A stretch of 15,482 nt of DNA from CAYPZU01 sp964415395 (GTDB taxonomy: Bacteria > Chlamydiota > Chlamydiia > Chlamydiales > SM23-39), in contig CAYPZU010000051.1 in NCBI GenBank assembly GCA_964415395.1, positions 1 to 15,482 on the forward strand, given 5' to 3'. The translations under genes were made by a program, and so were the position numbers. The notes below the pieces were generated by a model. The model did not search any database. It was given only the letters and a program-made list of their open reading frames with translations, and was not told where the DNA came from. Of this stretch, positions 13,004-15,482 are shown piece after piece. How positions within the stretch are numbered: the stretch's first letter is position 1; every line of letters begins with the position of its first letter.

Positions 13004-14745
13004 TTGACGGCGGTTTTAAAATCTTTGATCTGGAGCTGGATGCTCGCTTTGTTGAGGAAGAGGTTGATGTGGGGCGTGAAGGCGATCTGCAGGGGGAGGT
13101 TTTTCCGGCGGATCTGTTCTTTCCGGTCGGCGAGGCCGAAGGCAATCCCTTCCAGCATCCGGTCCCCCTGCTCCAAGAAGAGCTTCAGGTGGTATTTCCC
13201 GACGACTTTCGGCGGCCAGATCTGGTTGGCGTCGCAGTAAAGAATCGGCGGAGGGTTTTCGTTCCCGAATGGTTCGAGGAGGCTGAGAGACTCCATGAAA
13301 TCGAACGTAAGATCTTTGAAATCGATTTTGGCGTCGAGATACAGTTTCGCGACGACGTCCTGTTCTTTCAGGCATCGGTCGGCGGCTTCGATGAAGCGCT
13401 GCTTAAAGAGGGGAATATTCTCTTCTTTGATCGTGAGGCCTGCGGCATAGTCGTGGCCTCCGAAATTGATCAAAAGGTCTTCGCTTTCTTTCAGGATTGG
13501 CAGCAGCGGGAACTCAGGGATCGTCCGGATCGATCCTTTGCCGACTCCTTGCTCGATCGAGATAATGAGCGTGGGGCGGTTGTATTCTTTAGCGATCCGG
13601 GCGGAAATGATCGCGATGATCCCGGGATGCCACTTTTCTGAGTGGAGGATGATCGCTTTTTCCTGCAGGATTTCGGGATGCTGGAAGATGTGTTCGGCGA
13701 TATCGTCGGAGGCGGCCCGTTCGATTTTTTGCCGCTCAAGGTTGTGGAGGTCGAGTTCTTTGGCCAGAGTTTCAGCCTCTCCGCTGTCGCGGATGAGCAG
13801 AAGCTCCACGCCTTTGATCGGGTCGGCGATCCGTCCGAGGCTGTTGAGCCGCGGGGCGACTTTGGAGGCGATGTCCATCGGGGAAAGGTCGCCCTGCTGC
13901 ATTTCGCTCACTTCGAAAAGCTTGGCGAGACCTACCCGCTTCATTTTCCTCATCTGCTTCAGGCCGTACCGGACGAGAATCCGGTTTTCTCCTTTGAGCG
14001 CGCCCATATCGGCAATCGTTCCGAGGGCGACCAGATCGAGGTAGTGCTTCAGATCGATTTTCGAGGGGCTGATCTCTTCCGCTTCGATCAGGTAATTTGT
14101 GATGGCGTGGGCGAGCTTGAAGGCGACGCCGACGCCGGTCAGCTCGCGGTTGGGATAGGTGCTGTTGATCAGTTTGGGGTTGAGGGTCGCTACGCAATGG
14201 GGGATGCGGGAGGTCGGCTCATGGTGGTCGGTTACGATCACGTCGATCCCGTGGCGGACGACTTCTTCGATTTCTTTGGCGGCAGTGATGCCGCAGTCGA
14301 CGGTGACGAGGAGGGCGCAGTGGTGCTTAAGCGCCGATTGGAGCGCGTTGCCGATCAGGCTCTTTTTGAGCTGCGGGCGGTTGGGAATGTCGAAGAATAC
14401 TTTGGCGCCTACCGCGCGGAGGAATTCGGTCAGGAGAGCCGCCGCCGTCATCCCATCGACGTCGTTGTCGCCATAGATCAGGATCGGCTGTTTTAGATGG
14501 AGAGCCTGGACGATCCGCGCTACGGCCTTGTCCATATCCGGAAAGAGATCGGGATCATAGAGATTGGGAAGTTTGGCGTAGAGGAATTCGTGGATTTCCT
14601 CAATCGTCTTAAAGCCTCTTGAAATGAGAATTTGGGCTGTCACGGGATGGATATTGAACTCAGAGACCACTGCCTGGAAGAGCGAAGCGTTTTTCTCCGG
14701 GTAAACCCAGATCGGCTCATGCGATTTAGTAGCGAGCGTCGGCAT
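13000..14745 (-). CDS. recJ: single-stranded-DNA-specific 5'-3' exonuclease RecJ
   Basis: A 581-residue DHH/DHHA1 phosphoesterase of normal RecJ length. The manganese-binding motifs are visible: motif I YGDNDVDG (91-98), motif II TVDCGIT (148-154), motif III VTDHHEP (171-177) and the ELTGVGVAFKLA helix. The DHHA1 part has WHPGIIAIISARIA (372-385), GSIRTIP and NFGGHDYAAG (427-436). A C-terminal OB-type domain covers about 460-575. RecJ degrades 5' single strands in recombination and base-excision or mismatch repair. The start ATG at 14745 follows a good Shine-Dalgarno (AGGATGGAG). In Chlamydia recJ (CT447) lies between euo and secDF, as here, but five genes have been inserted between recJ and euo. 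It is the first gene of the minus-strand operon; its stop overlaps the methyltransferase start. Confidence 0.96.
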   Translation of the reverse strand: MPTLATKSHEPIWVYPEKNASLFQAVVSEFNIHPVTAQILISRGFKTIEEIHEFLYAKLPNLYDPDLFPDMDKAVARIVQALHLKQPILIYGDNDVDGMTAAALLTEFLRAVGAKVFFDIPNRPQLKKSLIGNALQSALKHHCALLVTVDCGITAAKEIEEVVRHGIDVIVTDHHEPTSRIPHCVATLNPKLINSTYPNRELTGVGVAFKLAHAITNYLIEAEEISPSKIDLKHYLDLVALGTIADMGALKGENRILVRYGLKQMRKMKRVGLAKLFEVSEMQQGDLSPMDIASKVAPRLNSLGRIADPIKGVELLLIRDSGEAETLAKELDLHNLERQKIERAASDDIAEHIFQHPEILQEKAIILHSEKWHPGIIAIISARIAKEYNRPTLIISIEQGVGKGSIRTIPEFPLLPILKESEDLLINFGGHDYAAGLTIKEENIPLFKQRFIEAADRCLKEQDVVAKLYLDAKIDFKDLTFDFMESLSLLEPFGNENPPPILYCDANQIWPPKVVGKYHLKLFLEQGDRMLEGIAFGLADRKEQIRRKNLPLQIAFTPHINLFLNKASIQLQIKDFKTAVK

Positions 14746-14845
14746 TCTCCATCCTTATCCGGGAACGTTTTTTGGCAGTCTAACTATCCTCCCCTATTAA
14801 TTTACACAAAAAACAAGATAGGGCCTCTTTCCAGTTCCTTGTGCT

Positions 14846-14880
14846 GTCCAGCAGGTCTTAAGTTCTTAAGACTGTTGGAC
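14846..14880. repeat. long inverted repeat across the secDF stop codon
   Basis: GTCCAGCAGGTCTTAAG (14846-14862) is followed after TT by CTTAAGACTGTTGGAC (14865-14880). The arms pair over about 15 positions with one G:U-type mismatch and one bulged base, including eight perfect inner pairs. The secDF stop codon (14866-14868) is inside the right arm. On the minus strand the hairpin is not directly followed by Ts; a T-rich run comes about 28 bases later. It may act as a terminator, a 3'-end stabiliser or a processing site for the secDF transcript. Confidence 0.6.
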
Positions 14881-15482
14881 GAGATCTCTTTCTTTCGCTT
14901 CTTCCCTGCCGTGGAAAAAGAGCATCAGCGGGGAGGCGATATACCAGGACGAAAGCGTTCCGAAGAAGACTCCGATGGTCATCACTAAAGCAAAGCTGAA
15001 AATCGAAGCTCCGCCCAGCAGCACGAGAGCGACCAGTACGAGAAGCGTTGTTCCGGATGTGATCGTGGTGCGGCTTAAAGTCGAGTTCAGCGCCGCATTC
15101 ACGATTTCGGAGAGCGGTCTGTTTCTGACTGACTGCATCTCTTCGCGGATCCGGTCGAAAATGATGATCGTGTCGTTGAGCGAATAGCCGACGATGGTCA
15201 TTAAAGCCGCGATCGTATTGAGATCGATCTGGACAGGAACGCCGCAGGCATGCAGCAGGCCCATGAGTCCGAGCGTGATCAGAACGTCGTGCATCAGGCA
15301 GATCAGCGCGGCGGCAGCGAATTTATATTCGAAGCGGAAAGCGATATAGATGAAGATGCAGATAAACGAGATCAAAAGGCCGATCAGCGCGTTGTTCCTC
15401 ATGCTGTCTGACATTTGTCCGCTCATTGCGGTCCAGTTCGATTCGAGCTGCGCTAGCGATTTTGCCGAAAGGGCGATTCCCG
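14866..15482 (-). CDS. secDF: SecF region of protein-export membrane protein SecDF (5' part beyond the window)
   Basis: The frame is open to the window edge, so this is the C-terminal part of a longer gene; the ATG at 15426 is internal. About 204 residues are visible. They contain the SecF segments of the RND-type fold: a hydrophobic helix ALIGLLISFICIFIYIAF, LICLMHDVLITLGLMGL, IAALMTIVGYSLNDTIIIFDRIREEM (the signature DRIRE loop), LNSTLSRTTITSGTTLL, and two last membrane helices ending before a short charged cytoplasmic tail. SecDF uses the proton gradient to assist SecYEG-SecA export. In Chlamydia SecD and SecF are one fused protein (CT448) next to recJ; the neighbourhood supports the same here, but the window does not show whether SecD is fused. 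The stop lies in a long inverted repeat, and recJ begins 120 bases downstream. Confidence 0.93.
   Translation of the reverse strand, partial: GIALSAKSLAQLESNWTAMSGQMSDSMRNNALIGLLISFICIFIYIAFRFEYKFAAAALICLMHDVLITLGLMGLLHACGVPVQIDLNTIAALMTIVGYSLNDTIIIFDRIREEMQSVRNRPLSEIVNAALNSTLSRTTITSGTTLLVLVALVLLGGASIFSFALVMTIGVFFGTLSSWYIASPLMLFFHGREEAKERDLVQQS

Noticed and set aside
12318..13145. Minus-strand ORF of 275 codons overlapping the methyltransferase and recJ ends
   Set aside because: Composition is dominated by Arg, Ser and Pro, typical of a shifted frame of a real gene; both true genes are fixed by motifs.
13642..14496. Plus-strand ORF of 284 codons opposite recJ
   Set aside because: It lies entirely within the RecJ coding region, whose motifs are certain; no independent coding evidence.
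1..15482. CRISPR array, insertion sequence, tRNA or rRNA
   Set aside because: No regularly spaced repeats, transposase motifs, terminal inverted repeats or cloverleaf-type sequence were found on either strand by reading.

Overview
This window looks like a piece of a chlamydial (phylum Chlamydiota) chromosome, most likely from an environmental or protist-associated lineage rather than the genus Chlamydia. The strongest marker is the gene at 7096-7536, which matches the chlamydia-specific late-gene repressor Euo. A second marker is gene order: ispF, truncated cysJ, gltX, tsp, euo, recJ and secDF appear in the same relative order as I recall for Chlamydia trachomatis (CT434-CT435, CT441, CT445-CT448), with genes lost and others inserted. 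Judged by eye, the coding DNA is about half G+C, clearly richer than the roughly 40% of well-known chlamydiae. The non-coding stretch before euo is very A+T rich.

Left part (1-3248): the 3' end of an unrecognised membrane protein; a convergent ATP-grasp-fold protein of unknown substrate; ispF of the MEP isoprenoid pathway; a CysJ-type FAD/NADPH reductase without its flavodoxin domain; and a 47-residue lipoprotein in roughly the place where Chlamydia has omcA.

Middle part (3242-7594): gltX and the periplasmic protease tsp on the minus strand, with a 10-N assembly gap at the 3' end of tsp. A 380-base intergenic region follows, with a good promoter candidate and a 10-bp-arm inverted repeat, then euo and a clear intrinsic terminator.

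Right part (7622-15482): a small orphan ORF, then a compact minus-strand run read as recJ > tandem-methyltransferase fusion > aldehyde dehydrogenase > enolase-phosphatase-like protein with a signal peptide > cysteine synthase-family enzyme > DUF952 protein. Gaps are 33 bp or less and two junctions are 4-base ATGA overlaps, so this is very likely one transcription unit. The five genes between recJ and euo are absent from this place in Chlamydia as I recall it, and have a sulfur/aldehyde metabolism flavour. The window ends inside the SecF part of secDF, whose stop codon lies within a long inverted repeat.

No rRNA, tRNA, CRISPR array, insertion sequence or phage gene was seen. The most unusual items are the inserted metabolic operon, the possibly exported enolase-phosphatase, the two-domain methyltransferase, and the architecture of the euo control region.
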